A DNA stretch of 64,000 bases from Linanthus parryae (GCA_023055425.1 JALGPY010000004.1:113935504-113999503), one strand, 5' to 3'. Shown: positions 1 to 10,925, counted from the stretch's first letter. Translations and numbers: made by a program. The notes: generated by a model from the sequence alone, not told the origin.

Positions 1-578
1 AATTAATTAATATGATTAATTAATTAGAATGATCAAATCGCAAAAAATTGCTAACTTAGTAGGACTAATATGCAAGTTGGACTAATCCGAACTTGAGTAG
101 GATTAGGAGAGGGCCTTTATGTAGTAACAAGGAGTTGTTAGACTATATAAAGGATGCTCCTAGATTCTTTCCCTACAACCTATGCTCATAACATACATTG
201 AGTAGGAGAGAAAGAAGGAGAGAGCAAGACAACAAGGAGCCCGAAGCCCCCCCCCCCCCCCCCTTGAGTCCGCCCTACCCGTCGGCCACAAAGAGAGGGT
301 TGCCCCTCTCTCTTGGTGCTCTGTTGCGTGATTTCTTCATCCTCTTCCATTCCTCCTAGCTAGCACAAGGCGTTTGGAAGATCTAGATCTCACCTCTAGG
401 AGCGGATCAACCGTAGAGACATGATACTTTTCGCGTTAGAAGTCATCAAGGACACCCACAAGGTACTTAACACAAGTCATTTACCATCGTCATGATTTCT
501 CTTCCTGTGATCCTTGCAGGGTCTTGATCGGATAAATTTATTGTTACTCCGCTGCGTATCCATAATCAAAACCCTACA
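1..578 (+). mobile_element. 3' part of a Copia-type LTR, cut by the window edge
   Basis: The sequence ends in a CA terminus (CAAAACCCTACA at 567-578). The preceding stretch (541-578) matches the end of the complete LTR at 63167-63204 almost base for base. Earlier parts also match that LTR in order: AGTAGGATTAGG-like text, a GGAGAGAG run, a C homopolymer, and a GCTAGCAC-like block. There is a 17-base C run at 247-263. No primer-binding site follows 578, so this is better read as a 3' LTR or solo LTR of an element lying to the left. Its start is outside the window. Confidence 0.7.
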
Positions 579-689
579 CCTAGTAGTCGTAATACAGGTC
601 TACCACAACTCCCTACCTACAAATTCAGAACCTATACATTTAATATCCTAATTTACATTCATACAAGGAATTCAAGTGATATAATGCTC

Positions 690-2935
690 CTACGTACTAT
701 GCCCTGAAAATCCTAAACTTTTCACAGACATTGAGAACCCCCTAATGGGGTTCCTCGTGAGTCGTACTAGTAAGAAACCGAGGGTCCTATCCGTTCTCAA
801 TGGGTTCATCTCCTCGGGCGGAGGCATCCCATATTTTGGGGGTGCTGCATGTCTAGTTGTCTCTAGAAAGGTGTATGTCTCCCTGTCCCGGTCCAATGCT
901 CTTCAACTCAAAACGGATCTCCAAATAATTCGAAAGAAGTCCGACTCCATCGATGCCTATGTTCAACGATTGAAGACCATTTGAGACAAAATCTCTTCTG
1001 CCTGGTTTCAATCGACGACAAGTACATGTTTTTTTACACACTTAATGGGCTACTAATTGAATATAATTGCATTCGGTCCTTCATTCAGATTTGGTTGGAT
1101 CCTATCTCCTTCGAGGAGTTACACGTTCTTCCCAAAGAAGGGAGCATATGCTTGATTCTTAGGCCTTTGATTCACATCACAACTCTGCTTTTGCTGCTGT
1201 TCATCAAATGGGTTTCAACCCCAATACTCGCCATTTTCCTAGTTCCCGAGGTGGTCTTGGTCTAGGAGGACATCATTCTCACATCGGAGGCCGATCTAGT
1301 TCTCACCCGGGTCGGTTTGACCATAGATATAGCAGATCTGGATCCTCCTCGAGTCGAACTCGGTTTGGTCGCTCCAATTCCTACCGTGGCGGATGTAGGT
1401 CTTCAAAACCTAAAGGTCGATCAAGTTACTCTCACACTTTTGTTACACTTGTTATATGTTAGATTTGTTATCAAGACTCCCACTCAGCTCTTGATTGTTG
1501 GTATCGGATGGACCTCTCCTATCAGTTTGTCCACCACCATAGTCCCTCACAGCGATGCGTATTAATACTCATCTTGCACCAGTATCTCCTCCCAAGTCTC
1601 GACTCACCGACACCGGGGCCACGAACCACATGACCATTGTTCTGGATAATCTCACTCTTATGCTGAATCGTATTATGGTTTGGACAGCGTGGTTGTTGGT
1701 AATGGACAGAATCTACTATAACCCATTGTGGTATGCCTCTCTTAACTTTATATTTGAATCTTTTCATTTTGTCAAACACATTACATGTGCCTGGATTATC
1801 TTTCAATCTGTTATATGTGAATCAAATGTGCAAAGAATATGATTGTCGTTTTATTTTTGTGCTGATTTTTTCTTCATTCAATACAAGGGCTCGGGTTTCA
1901 ATACTTTATCAAGGCAGGAGTGAACATGTTCTATGCCCAATTCACTCCTTTCCTGGGACACTCTCCTCTTTTCATGCCTTTCTGGGTAGAAAAGGTTGTG
2001 ACCCTCTGTGGCACTCTCGGTTGGGTCACCCATCTGATGAAGTTTTAGTCAAAATTTTACTTGCTTCTTGTTTACAATGAAATCCAAGTGTACACCTCGA
2101 GAGATCTCCAAGTGTACACCTCAAGTAGGGAATGAGAACACGAAGAGTTGTAGGGTGTGTGTAGGGAGAGAGTAAGCACTAGTAACTGTTCGTGAGAGAG
2201 AGACAGTAAGCTATGGCACTGGACCAATGTGTCTTGTGTGTCTTATGTCGCAACGGATAGCTAACGATCCTATATATAGTGGGGAAATGATCGTTGGGGG
2301 TTTAGTGCACCATAAATGGCGGCTTAATGGTAGAACCCCCAACGACACGTTCGACCGTGTATATAGGAACCGTTACGCATCTGCCCGCAAGTATCGAAGA
2401 TCGTTATGAGATCAGCCGCATTAATGGGACACGTAAGCCTAGGATCTCTCAGTCAGTTACCAGAGGTCGCGCCCAAGCTTGGTTGTCGCATGCGCGCGAC
2501 GGACCTTACCCTAGCCTCCAAACCACTAAGTCCCTACAAGTCCAGTGTTATGGTGCGCGGGGGCTCTGTCTCGTAGCCCCCACGTGGATCAGCATGGGTG
2601 GTAATCCGGTGTGGATGGAGCACAGCTAGGTGTGCTGGAAGGCTGCCACGTGGTGGCGATCCGTCTGTCTGGAAAGCAGTATCTACACTTCAATGCTTTA
2701 GTTCATAATAATTCTGCTACAATTGTCAATCTTATCTTAAAGGGAAAGTGTCTCGAATCGCTTACTCTGCTTTTGTTTCCGTCAATATTGGATCATTGAA
2801 TCACATAAACAGTGATAAATGTGGCCAGCTCTATGAAATATTTTAATGGTTATCGCTTTTATTTACTGTTTGTGGATGACTACTCTAGATATGTATGGAT
2901 CTTTCCTTTGTTTCATAAATTTGAAGTTAGCATTT
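690..2935 (+). pseudogene. Decayed Copia gag-pol remnant
   Basis: Pieces of a Ty1/copia polyprotein occur in the right order with stops and frameshifts between them. A gag (UBN2-like) piece lies at about 901-990 (LKTDLQIIRKKSDSIDAYVQ). An aspartic-protease motif, DTGATNH, sits near 1606. A GAG-pre-integrase motif, LWHSRLGHPSDE, is at about 2005-2042. An integrase start, LLFVDDYSRYVWIFPL-like in translation, is at about 2860-2915. Reverse transcriptase and RNase H are missing. About 550 bp of unrelated sequence (2085-2640) separates the pre-integrase part from the integrase part. This is a dead, deleted copy, and it need not belong to the LTR at 1-578. Confidence 0.75.
2085..2640. other. Unassigned insert inside the Copia remnant
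   Basis: This stretch interrupts the remnant between its pre-integrase and integrase parts. It begins with a short direct repeat (TCCAAGTGTACACCTC, twice, at about 2087 and 2110). The rest has no long reading frame or family motif that I recognise. It may be a small nonautonomous insertion, but I see no clear terminal repeats. Confidence 0.35.
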
Positions 2936-3144
2936 GAGCGTGTATGGGGAATATGAGAGATAAATTGTGCATTATCCTTTTTTGGAGGTTGAACACGCCT
3001 ACTACTGGCTCATGATGAGTTTGGTGTAGAAGCTCCTGAAATGCAGGTGTTCTCAGGAGTTGCACACCACGGCCGCACAATAATTTGCAGATGATTTGGT
3101 TGGAGAAATGGATACTAGTCGAGCTATGCGCAGCCCCATAAGTC

Positions 3145-3500
3145 GAGTTGGGGTGTTAGAAACTTACATGTAGCACCCATGGACTGGTTTAAAATTATCA
3201 TACCCATGGGGGTACGCTGCAATTAGCTAGAAGTTTGTCTATAAATAAAGACAACTTCAAAGTAAATCATAACTAAGAGAGATTTACTAAGAGGTGATAC
3301 GTAGGAACCCTAGTTCTCTCTCTAATATTCATTACAAAGGTGGAACTTGGTATGAAACATAGTATTCGTCCATCCTTGTGATGCCACTGATTGTTGGGAG
3401 CTTGGAGTACGTGAACACATGCGCAACAACATCCGGAATGTCGTATGCGGACGATTACGCTACAAGAGGTAAACCAGCTTAATTGCTTCTGTTATATTAT
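3145..3500 (+). mobile_element. LTR-like sequence preceded by a purine tract
   Basis: A purine-rich GAGTTGGGG (3145-3153) sits directly before TGTTAGAAACTTAC (3154 onward), the arrangement expected of a polypurine tract and the start of a 3' LTR. A TATAAATAAAG box follows at about 3240. The far end is not clear and I give it only approximately. It may be the 3' LTR of the decayed Copia upstream. From about 3500 to 3680 I see nothing else. Confidence 0.45.
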
Positions 3501-3948
3501 TAATTGTCTAGGGTTTATTGTTGCAAATATTCCTTCAAATTGTAATATGCGATATTCAACTCATAAAGCCCCGGAAACCGCATAGCCCACGGATCACATA
3601 GTTCTTTTTAATGTTGATGCACAATTTACTTTGCACTATGAAATTAATGATAGAAATAAATATGTTAATTTAAAAAAATTGACAAATGACACTAAACTCA
3701 TATGCAGTTTGACACTTGTGACATTAAACCACCATCATTTTCAAGTTTATTAAAAAATTCCCCCGCTTTTCATTTTGAGACAAATAGTCTCTCATTGTTA
3801 ACATGGTTAGATTTAATAAATGAAATTTATTGTAATACCCATCATGTGAGGTCACGTAATAGGTATTACAGTAAATTTTATTAAACTGAATATAGCCCTG
3901 AATTGAAAGTTATTTGTCTCAAAATGATGAACGCATGGGAATTTTTCT

Positions 3949-5568
3949 TTTTTTTTTTTTTTTTTTTTTGAGAAAGGAATTTATATTAAAACGCCTCAAG
4001 AAATGGCTGGGACTACTGTTACATCTTTCAGGAGAGCATTCACAATCCAGGTGGGTGGATTTCCTAGCCATTCTTCATCCATCAATCCATCAGTTGGCCT
4101 ATGAGCAAGTTGATGAGCTACCGAGTTCTTCCCTCTGTGTGTGAAAGATGCTTCCCACTCTGAGAAATTTTGTAGCTTCAATAAGATGTCTTCGATTTCC
4201 TCTTGCACTTCTGTAATATCAGTTGGATCATTCCCCAATCGTCTCCAGCAGATCTCTTCTATCAACAATTTAGCATCCCCTTCGAGTACTACGTTGATAA
4301 CATTGGCCTTTAAGGCTAAAGCCACTCCCAAAGAAGCTGCCTTAGCTTCAGCGTGCTTCGCCGAGGAGCAAAACCCCAGATTTTTCGTTGCAGCTGCAAT
4401 GAAAGTGCCGTTATGATCTCTTATTACTGCTCCTCCTCTACCTTCGCCTGAATTAGCTAACCAAGCAGCGTCAAAATTGATTTTTAGGAATGGTTGGTGC
4501 GGCCTCGTCCAGGAGCTTGGAGAAAGTGATGGGCTGCTCTTCACCTTTAGCGTGGTATTGATTTCCTGTACTCAATTCCATACCCCTTCTGCCACTTCAT
4601 TTGGTCTCATCTCTGCCGAATTGAACACCTTATTATTTCTCGCTGTCCATAGCGCTTGAATGGTTGTGAAAATCACCTGCAAATCCATCTCAGACCTTGT
4701 GTTCACCTGGAGCTCTACCCAAAGTTGGAAATTACCCTTCAAAGCAGCTGTAAATCCATGATCAAACAATTTTCCCCATAACGCTCTTGCTTGTGGGCAT
4801 TGTAGAAACAGATGCGTCACAGTTTCATCTTCAAAGTTGCAGACCGGACATCTCGTTTCCGTTTGTATACCTCTCCGACTCAGACTACATAACGTGGGTA
4901 ATGCATTGTTATAGAGTCTCCATATCAGGTGATTTGTCTTCGTTGCCACTTTTACCCACCAAAGCCGCTTGAAAAACGTTGAGTCAGTTGTTGAACTGTC
5001 CGTCTCTGCGTTGGTTCCAGTGCTGTTAACAGCCACCCAATAACCCGTTTTAACCGAATACATCCCGTTGTTCGTTTCCTTCCACACCAGAGCGTCCGGC
5101 TTACTCATCAGTGGCAGTTGAATTCTCCTTATTGCCTCGATGTCCACTGGCCACAGCAGCTCCGTCATCTTCTGCATGTCCCAAGAATTATTGCTGACAT
5201 TGATCAAATCACAAACCCGAAGATCTGTGTCCTCGGAGATTGCCGTGATCAATTTTCCATTATTGGTGGTTGGTATCCATCTGTCTCGCACGCTAATACT
5301 CTTTCCGTCCCCCACCTTAATACGCAATCCTTTCTTCAATACTTTTTGACCTGTCATGATACTCCTCCACGCAAAGGAGGGCGCGTGACCTATTTCCGCT
5401 TCCATGAAATCTGTATTCGGGTAGTACTTTGCCTTGAGAACACGACTACATAGGGAATTTCCGTGTTTTATAAGCCGCCATCCTTATTTTGCTAGAAGGG
5501 CAAGATTAAACTTCTTTAGGTCTTTAAATTGCAGCCCACCTTTATCCCTTGTTCGTAAAACTTTGTCT
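3949..5568 (-). mobile_element. 5'-truncated L1-type LINE with 16-bp TSD
   Basis: The - strand reads from the end of a reverse transcriptase through to a poly(A) tail, seen as a T run at 3948-3969. GCATGGGAATTTTTCT occurs at 3933-3948 and again at 5569-5584, a perfect 16-bp target-site duplication that fixes both ends. At about 1.6 kb, the copy holds only the 3' quarter of a typical plant L1, the usual outcome of abortive target-primed reverse transcription. It landed inside an older inverted-repeat element. Confidence 0.9.
3996..5556 (-). pseudogene. LINE ORF2 C-terminus: RT end, zf-RVT, RNase H
   Basis: One frame runs through the whole copy with two in-frame stops: a TAA about 20 codons into the fragment, just after the motif FKDLKKFNLALLAK, and a TGA between the two long open segments (4572-5405 and 3996-4544). 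The first part is the end of reverse transcriptase. The middle part has the zf-RVT signature (SVKTGYW, then CPVCNFEDETVTHLFLQCP). The last part is a plant-L1 RNase H domain with the acidic residues visible in INFDAAW, HAEAKAA and LEGDAKL. Truncation and stops make it inactive. Confidence 0.85.
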
Positions 5569-5829
5569 GCATGGGAATTTTTCTATGAAATAACCATTGA
5601 GGGTTCATGTCACTAAGTGTCAAACTATATTCTCTCCAAACAAAAGTGTCAAAACTATATATGGGTTTTGTGTCATTTGTCCTTCAAAAATAAAGAAAGT
5701 GAACATTCTCAAATTAATAATTTAAACAAAAAAAAAAGAATCTAAAATTTGAACCGTTTCTTTGTAACAGAACTTCCCGGGGAAAATGGATGTTCTTAGA
5801 GAAAGACTCGCATAAAAACATTGTCCATG

Positions 5830-5838
5830 TCTATAAAT
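5830..5838 (+). promoter_or_regulatory. TATA box of the LTPG gene
   Basis: TCTATAAAT lies about 150 bp before the ATG at 5981, and about 30 bp before a likely transcript start near 5860. No ATG occurs between the two, so 5981 is the first AUG of the predicted transcript. The 5585-5829 stretch upstream holds the right half of the inverted-repeat element and AT-rich promoter sequence. Confidence 0.55.
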
Positions 5839-5980
5839 TGAACATCACAAGCTCCAATTGAAACATTCTCTATCCTCTCACAATCAAAAACCAATAAAAA
5901 TAAAAAGAATCATCATCAGAAACAGAGACGCCTCCTCCCTCCCCTGTTTTGAATCTCTCTTCTCCGAGAGAACCAAACAA

Positions 5981-7199
5981 ATGGGTTCCAAGCTGCAGTC
6001 TCTGTCTTTGTTTCTCTTGATCTCGTCGTGGGCTTTAGCCGGTGTCTCCGGTGACAACATCTTCGATGCTGCCGCTGGCGGTGCCGCCGCTGCCGCCAAT
6101 GACATCGCCTCTGTCGCCAATGATGCCGCCGCTGTGACCAGCGCTGCCGCCAATGATGCTGCCGCTGTGACCGGTGCTGCCGCCAATAGTGCCGCCGGAG
6201 TTGCCGCTGACGGTGCAAATGCTGTTAAAACCGCCACCTCAATGCCATGTGCTCATAAATTTTTGCCATGCCAACCATTTTTGAAGAGCCCTGTGTCGCC
6301 GCCGGAGATGTGTTGTGCGCCGCTGAAGGAAATGATCAGCGACGATGCGACATGCCTGTGTGCGATCTTCAACAATGATGGTTTTTTGAAGCAATCCAAT
6401 GTCACACAAGAGGAGGCCTTGAAGCTGCCCACGGCTTGTGGTGCCAACCCTGACTTGTCCAAGTGCAAAGGTAATTAAAATTTACGATTCGTTTCTTTTA
6501 TATGGGAAATTTAAATACAATTTTTAGTTTCGTTGTTTATAAACTGTGAATTGTCAAATAAGAAACAGCAACTGTTTTTCTTTCTATTGTTTGAGTGGTG
6601 ATGAAAAACTATTCTTCTTGTTTGGATTTTGATAAGACTCTCGCGAGCCACGTCCTTTAGAGATCTTGATTTCTTTCTATACTTTTCTTCTTTTGAAATT
6701 CTTTATTAAGGCTGTGTATGTGTTTGCTGTACGAGTGCCTCACATATTACATGTATCAAACTGTCAGCAAATCAATATTGGGAGGGAATAGTATGAACCC
6801 ACAAACAATATAAAATTTAGATTATGACCCACTTGAAAAATAAATCATATACCTCTTAAACTTCATGAGAAGGACCATAACCGGTAAATTTCATAAAATA
6901 TATTTCTCAACCTACAATTTCCTTAAATTGTGCCTTTAGGCACATGCAAAATCTGAAATATTGATTAGGAAAAATCCTAGTGAGATTTAGAATATGTATT
7001 AGTATTACCAGTTTGTTGCATTCATGAAAGAATCATTCTGGATTTTCTTTTTTTTCTTATGCTCTGTTATTTCGTTTTCTGGAAAACAGCAGGGAGTGCA
7101 AGTAACACATCAACAAACAGTGCAGCAGGAGGAGAATCACCAAAAGGATGGCTAATCAGCATCTTCATCTTTAACTTGACTGTGTTCTTGCTCTTCTAA
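5981..7199 (+). CDS. GPI-anchored lipid-transfer-like protein (LTPG type), two exons
   Basis: Exon 1 is 5981-6470, intron 6471-7089 (GTAATT...ACAG) and exon 2 7090-7199, giving 199 aa. Residues 1-24 are a signal peptide (MGSKLQSLSLFLLISSWALA). Residues 25-88 are Ala-rich with an 11-residue repeat (ANDAAAVTSAA-like). Residues 90-162 form the eight-cysteine motif: C90, C97, C111-C112, C125-x-C127, C153, C162, with spacing C-x6-C-x13-CC-x12-CxC-x25-C-x8-C, and ending in GANPDLSKCK. Exon 2 adds a Ser/Asn/Gly spacer and a hydrophobic tail (WLISIFIFNLTVFLLF), as expected for GPI attachment. Known members sit on the outer plasma membrane or wall and bind lipids or aid cuticle lipid export; that role is inferred here. 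The start is the first ATG after the TATA box. The acceptor is a NAGNAG pair. Confidence 0.88.
6102..6200 (+). repeat. 33-bp in-frame tandem repeat in the LTPG gene
   Basis: The segment encoding the Ala-rich linker is built from imperfect 33-bp units (GCCGCCAATGATGCYGCCGC core). They give the peptide repeat ANDAAAVTSAA / ANDAAAVTGAA, with flanking half-copies. The unit keeps the frame, so changes in copy number would only alter linker length. Confidence 0.7.
7087..7092 (+). other. NAGNAG tandem splice acceptor
   Basis: CAGCAG closes the LTPG intron. Splicing after the first AG (7089) gives codons Ala-Gly-Ser at the junction. Splicing after the second (7092) gives Gly-Ser. Both keep the frame and differ by one residue just before the GPI spacer. 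Confidence 0.6.
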
Positions 7200-8160
7200 T
7201 TCATTATTAATGAAGCAATTTTTGCTTCTTCTTCTTTCTTCCATCACTCTCTCCTCTTTCCATTTTTCTACTACCATGTACTGTTTTAACATCAGAAGAA
7301 AAGAATACACTTGTTCCTAATTCAACTTTGATGAACTATTTATTTCTTCTGTAAATTACTAAATTCATTGTTAGTACTATACATCAAGCGTATCTACTTT
7401 TATTTGGAATTTGTAGGAGCACATTAGTGCACAGCGCCGTATGTAAGAACGATGCGTGCAAGCATATGATACTTCAAGTTGATATCGGCAATGAAAAGGG
7501 CTGATTACGCTAACGAACGCATCAGTGATAGCATAATCACTGCCTTTATTTTCTCCTAGTATATCGTACATACAACACATAACATCTATATAGATTCAGA
7601 TGGGAAAGTATAACAAATTTTGTACATGAAACGCTGACGAAGAACGTAACAAAAGAGGTGGCTGGAGTTCACTTACTTACATGGCTTGAATGGTGGAAGA
7701 GGTTAATGAAGTGTGAGTTGTGTGTATAAGAGTATAAATAGGTGGTAGAGTTTGGTCTGGAAGTGAACCCTAGTGGGCTTTGAGCTGCTGTGGGTTATGA
7801 CCTGAACAGCAGGCCCATTTATGTTGAATCAGGCCAGCCCGACTCGAAATATCTACGTGTTGGGCTTGAAGATTTCTTAAAAACATACTATAGTTAGGGT
7901 GCATCGGAAGATTTTTAAGATTGGGCTTGGGTTTCAGAATTTTGGCCCATTACGTAAAAACAAAAAACTTCTAAAAAAGGCAATATTATTTTTATTTTTA
8001 TTATAGGAAATTCATGTTATTTTTTGGGATTTTTTTTGAGATATCACCTCCATATCGTATATATAGATTCGAATATAGACTCATCCAATTGCTTTGCTAA
8101 CTTCACCGAAAAAAATTATGAGAAACAAACAATAAAAGTTGTTTCGCTAATTCTTAGGAC
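7200..8160. other. 3' UTR and gene-free DNA after the LTPG gene
   Basis: The first 150-200 bp are likely 3' UTR (AATGAA at about 7208). Beyond it I see no coding sequence with family motifs. A TATAAATAGG near 7733 looks like an orphan TATA box with no gene attached. Short ORFs here look random. Confidence 0.5.
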
Positions 8161-8169
8161 ATGGCCAAT

Positions 8170-8344
8170 TAAGCAACCAACTCAGCTCCGGTCCCATGTT
8201 TATCAAAGTTTTGCCAATTGTGTGCAATGAAGTGGAGCATTTATGTATGCAGATTCTTAATTGTGAGGTGACATCAAGGATTGCAATATGACGCTCATGG
8301 CACCAATTTCTAAGGTAAAATAGGGACGTGGAGCGACATATCTC
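8170..8344 (+). pseudogene. Left piece of an old LINE interrupted by the Tat element
   Basis: The translation in shifting frames resembles the region before the RT core of plant L1 elements: a stretch similar to KVLPIVCNEVEHLCMQILN, then NMTLMAPISKV. It ends at the ATCTC target site (8340-8344). The sequence resumes at 25722 with PISLYYVI, one stop, then KIVTKVLANCLK, which continues the same LINE reading. The upstream limit is uncertain. Confidence 0.65.
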
Positions 8345-9287
8345 TGTACACACAAATTTATGCAATTGGAAACAAAGGCGAGAAATTCGGTGAAACAAAT
8401 ATATTTTATTGATGTAATAATGTAATGGATTACAATCTCTGGTAGTAAATTTCTAAACAGAAATCAAATCCCCTGATTCTTCTCCTGAAACGTCGAACGA
8501 GGGCTTCGCAGCTTGATCTCGGATCAAACGGATGAGCGGCCTTCGGTTTTGACGAAGAACGCGATGAAGGTCTCGAAAAACACAAACGCCGAACGAGGGC
8601 TTTAGAGGCTTAATCTCGGATCAGACGGATGAATATCTTCGATGTTGATGAAGAACCGGATGAACGCCTTGAAGAACACGAAGAACGGCTTGAAGATCTT
8701 CGAGTGTCTTGAAGAACGCGGATGAAGATCTTCAACGGCTTGAAGAACTCGATGATGATCTTTGAAGAACTTGATGAAGAACTTCGAAGAGCTTGATGAT
8801 GATCTTGATGATGGATGAACTCGTCGGGGCTTTAAAAGCTTGATCTTCAGAGCTCTCTCCTTCTTGCAAGATGTAATTGTGTCCCATATGACTAGGGATG
8901 GCTCCTTTATAAAGGCATGGGCTGGCTTATTGGCCAAGGTAGAAAATAAATAATATTTATTATTTATTTATTTTCTGCATCAATTTGACAAGTGGCGCAA
9001 CACCATTGGCCGAGCTTGCTAGTCTTGATAGCTGCATGATTTTGACAAGTGGCGCAATGTGATTGGCCTTACTTGTTAACTTGTAGCCATGTCATGTAGT
9101 GACGTGGCGTCGCCATAAGCAGTCCTTACTTGTAAATAAAGTTTCGTCTCATTTACAATTTAGTCCACTATTTATTATTGCTTAAGGATAGCAATTTGAA
9201 AGCGAGTGCAATTTGATCCCACCATTAAAATATGTGATAATAGACACGTAGCACTATTTAATTGGCCGCAAGTTTTGCGTGTCTACA
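8345..9287 (-). repeat. 3' LTR of the Tat element
   Basis: 943 bp, equal in length to the partner at 24779-25721. A palindromic TATA box (CCTTTATAAAGG) is at 8904-8915. The interval 8480-8840 is dominated by GATGAAGAAC / CTTGAAGAAC-type repeats. Long open frames inside it are shared with the other LTR and have no recognisable domain. Confidence 0.95.
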
Positions 9288-9300
9288 AATGCCCCCTCGA
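9288..9300 (-). promoter_or_regulatory. Polypurine tract of the Tat element
   Basis: On the - strand TCGAGGGGGCATT directly precedes the TG of the 3' LTR. This is the usual site for priming plus-strand DNA synthesis. Confidence 0.65.
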
Positions 9301-10070
9301 GACTAGTACGCCAGTTCTTGAACTTGTTGGCGGGCGAGTCTCGATAAACATATATATATATATATACATACATATTTTCTTATTCTTCTTCTTCAAGTTT
9401 TATCCTCAAAGCAGCATCAGGAAACTTGAATTTACTTTTTACCAACCCGTTCTTCTTCCTCCTTCTGCTTTTTTTTCTTTGACCATAACTTCCGTGCAGA
9501 ACTTTAATATTTGAGAAAATTCCTCACACTAATCCGTGGTGCAGCCATTGTACACCAGTATTTTTACCATCCCATGGCAGAGCACACATTCTGAACCTCT
9601 CCATGTACACCACACTCCTTGAAGCCGCTGGCGCAAAGATTGCGTGTGCAACAAACATGGAGAACAAATCCCCATCATTTATTTTTATTTTTTTATTTTT
9701 TATTTTTCCTCTTTTGGAAACAACCATACTGAAAATCATAGGAATATTTTCTCTCTGTCTCTGCGTGAGTAAGGAAACCTTTAGAGAAAGGAAGGGAAGC
9801 CTGGCGATGGATTTTTTTTTAGAGCATGGAAACTTTCCATCAAGAACCAACAAAGAATGTTCCCTTCTTTCCTAAAGTATTAAGTATCTCCCTGCGCCAA
9901 TCCCAGTGGTAAATACTTTCTAAATTAGGAAACATTCTAAACCAGTTTTTAGAAGAATTTGCTTTTCCTATGGACAAGATCCAACATGACGTGAAGAATT
10001 CCCTTTTTGGAATGATCCTTAGCATACCTTAAGAAACCATCTAGAACCTTCTTGAATTGCCATACGCCTG
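9301..10070. other. Noncoding spacer between 3' LTR and antisense ORF promoter
   Basis: This holds a (TA)n run at about 9351-9366 and several T-rich tracts. No domain-bearing frame is seen on either strand. By position it is the tail of the Tat - strand transcript and the upstream region of the + strand ORF. Confidence 0.5.
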
Positions 10071-10078
10071 TATAAAAG
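10071..10078 (+). promoter_or_regulatory. Candidate TATA box for the antisense ORF
   Basis: TATAAAAG sits about 850 bp before the ATG at 10926. A possible 5' UTR intron lies between: donor GAG/GTAATTT at about 10176 and acceptor TTTGTTTAG/GATC at 10582. If used, it would shorten the leader to about 450 nt. This is sequence-based inference only. Confidence 0.4.
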
Positions 10079-10686
10079 GCAGCTATTCCACAAGATCAGT
10101 ATCCGGTAAACATTGAAGCAACATCCTAAGCAGCAGGGCTGATTACTACATCCTAAGGAGCAGGGCTGATTACTGAGGTAATTTCTTCCTTCCCTCTAAT
10201 CGTCCTCTTTGTTCAAAATCTATTGGTGGGTGCTGCTGCTGTCCCTGCCATCTTCACAGCCACAGTAGCAGCTGCTACTCCCTCTTTTCTACTTTATCAA
10301 GCTTCACGTATCCTTAGCGCACATGTGTATAGATACACAGATTATATGTGTACAATACACCTGAATAGTCACTGGTTGCACATAGGCAACCTATGTATGC
10401 CAATTATTTTGATTGTTTTTTTTTTCTTTTTCTTTTTTTTTTTCTTCTTTCTCATGACTCCATGATGCTTCATGGCTTATTTTGTACCTAATTGACCCCA
10501 TGCTATTACACACTTTCACATGAATTCTTCTTGTATTCACATGACCAGGTGATTAACTTGGTGTTTTTTTTTTTTTGTTTAGGATCTTAAACTCCATCTG
10601 AAGTGCTGCCTGTCAGCCCCCGGTGCGCGCATTGCTCCAGATTCTCACCCTTTGAAAAAGGGCATTACACAGCTGGCTTTATTGGG

Positions 10687-10920
10687 ATTCAGAGGCACGG
10701 CACATCTTTTCACTAAGTGTTGCCCTTTTGTTCAGAGACATCGCACACTTTTAACTAAGTGCTGCACTTACCGTTCAGAGGCATCGCACACTTTTAACTA
10801 AGTGTTGCACTTACTGTTCAGAGGCATCGCACACTTTTAACTAAGTGTTGCACTTACCGTTCAGAGGCACCGCACACTTTTAACTAAGTGCTGCACTTTC
10901 GTTCAGAGACATTGCACATT
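10687..10920 (+). repeat. 43-bp tandem repeat just before the antisense ORF
   Basis: Units beginning GTTCAGAGGCATCGCACACT start at about 10687, 10730, 10773, 10816, 10859 and 10901, a spacing of 43, 43, 43, 43 and 42. Each carries TTTTAACTAAGTGYTGCACT. The array ends about 6 bp before the ATG of the antisense ORF, so it would make up most of its 5' leader. Confidence 0.9.
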
Positions 10921-10925
10921 ATACA

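Larger units (their letters stand above)
3681..5682. mobile_element. Old inverted-repeat DNA element split by a LINE
   Basis: The left flank of the LINE contains GACAAATGACACTAAACTCA (3681-3700), then GCAGTTTGACACTTGTGACA. The reverse complement of the right flank (about 5600-5682) reads GACAAATGACACAAAACCCA and later TTGACACTTAGTGACATG. These form imperfect inverted repeats of 50-80 bp. Taking out the LINE and one target-duplication copy leaves an element of roughly 370 bp, MITE-sized. I could not find a convincing target-site duplication for it, so its superfamily is open. Confidence 0.5.

Noticed and set aside
5858..5980. N-terminal extension of the LTPG protein by 41 residues
   Set aside because: The extension begins at a non-ATG codon and lies just after the TATA box. 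ATG 5981 starts a clean signal peptide.
8602..8937. 111-codon frame on the - strand, duplicated at 25036-25371
   Set aside because: Both copies lie wholly in the LTRs, and the frame is a by-product of GATGAAGAAC-type repeats (Ser/Arg/Phe/Lys-rich translation). It has no domain.
10687..10920. CRISPR-like array
   Set aside because: The units are contiguous tandem repeats without unique spacers, in a plant retrotransposon.
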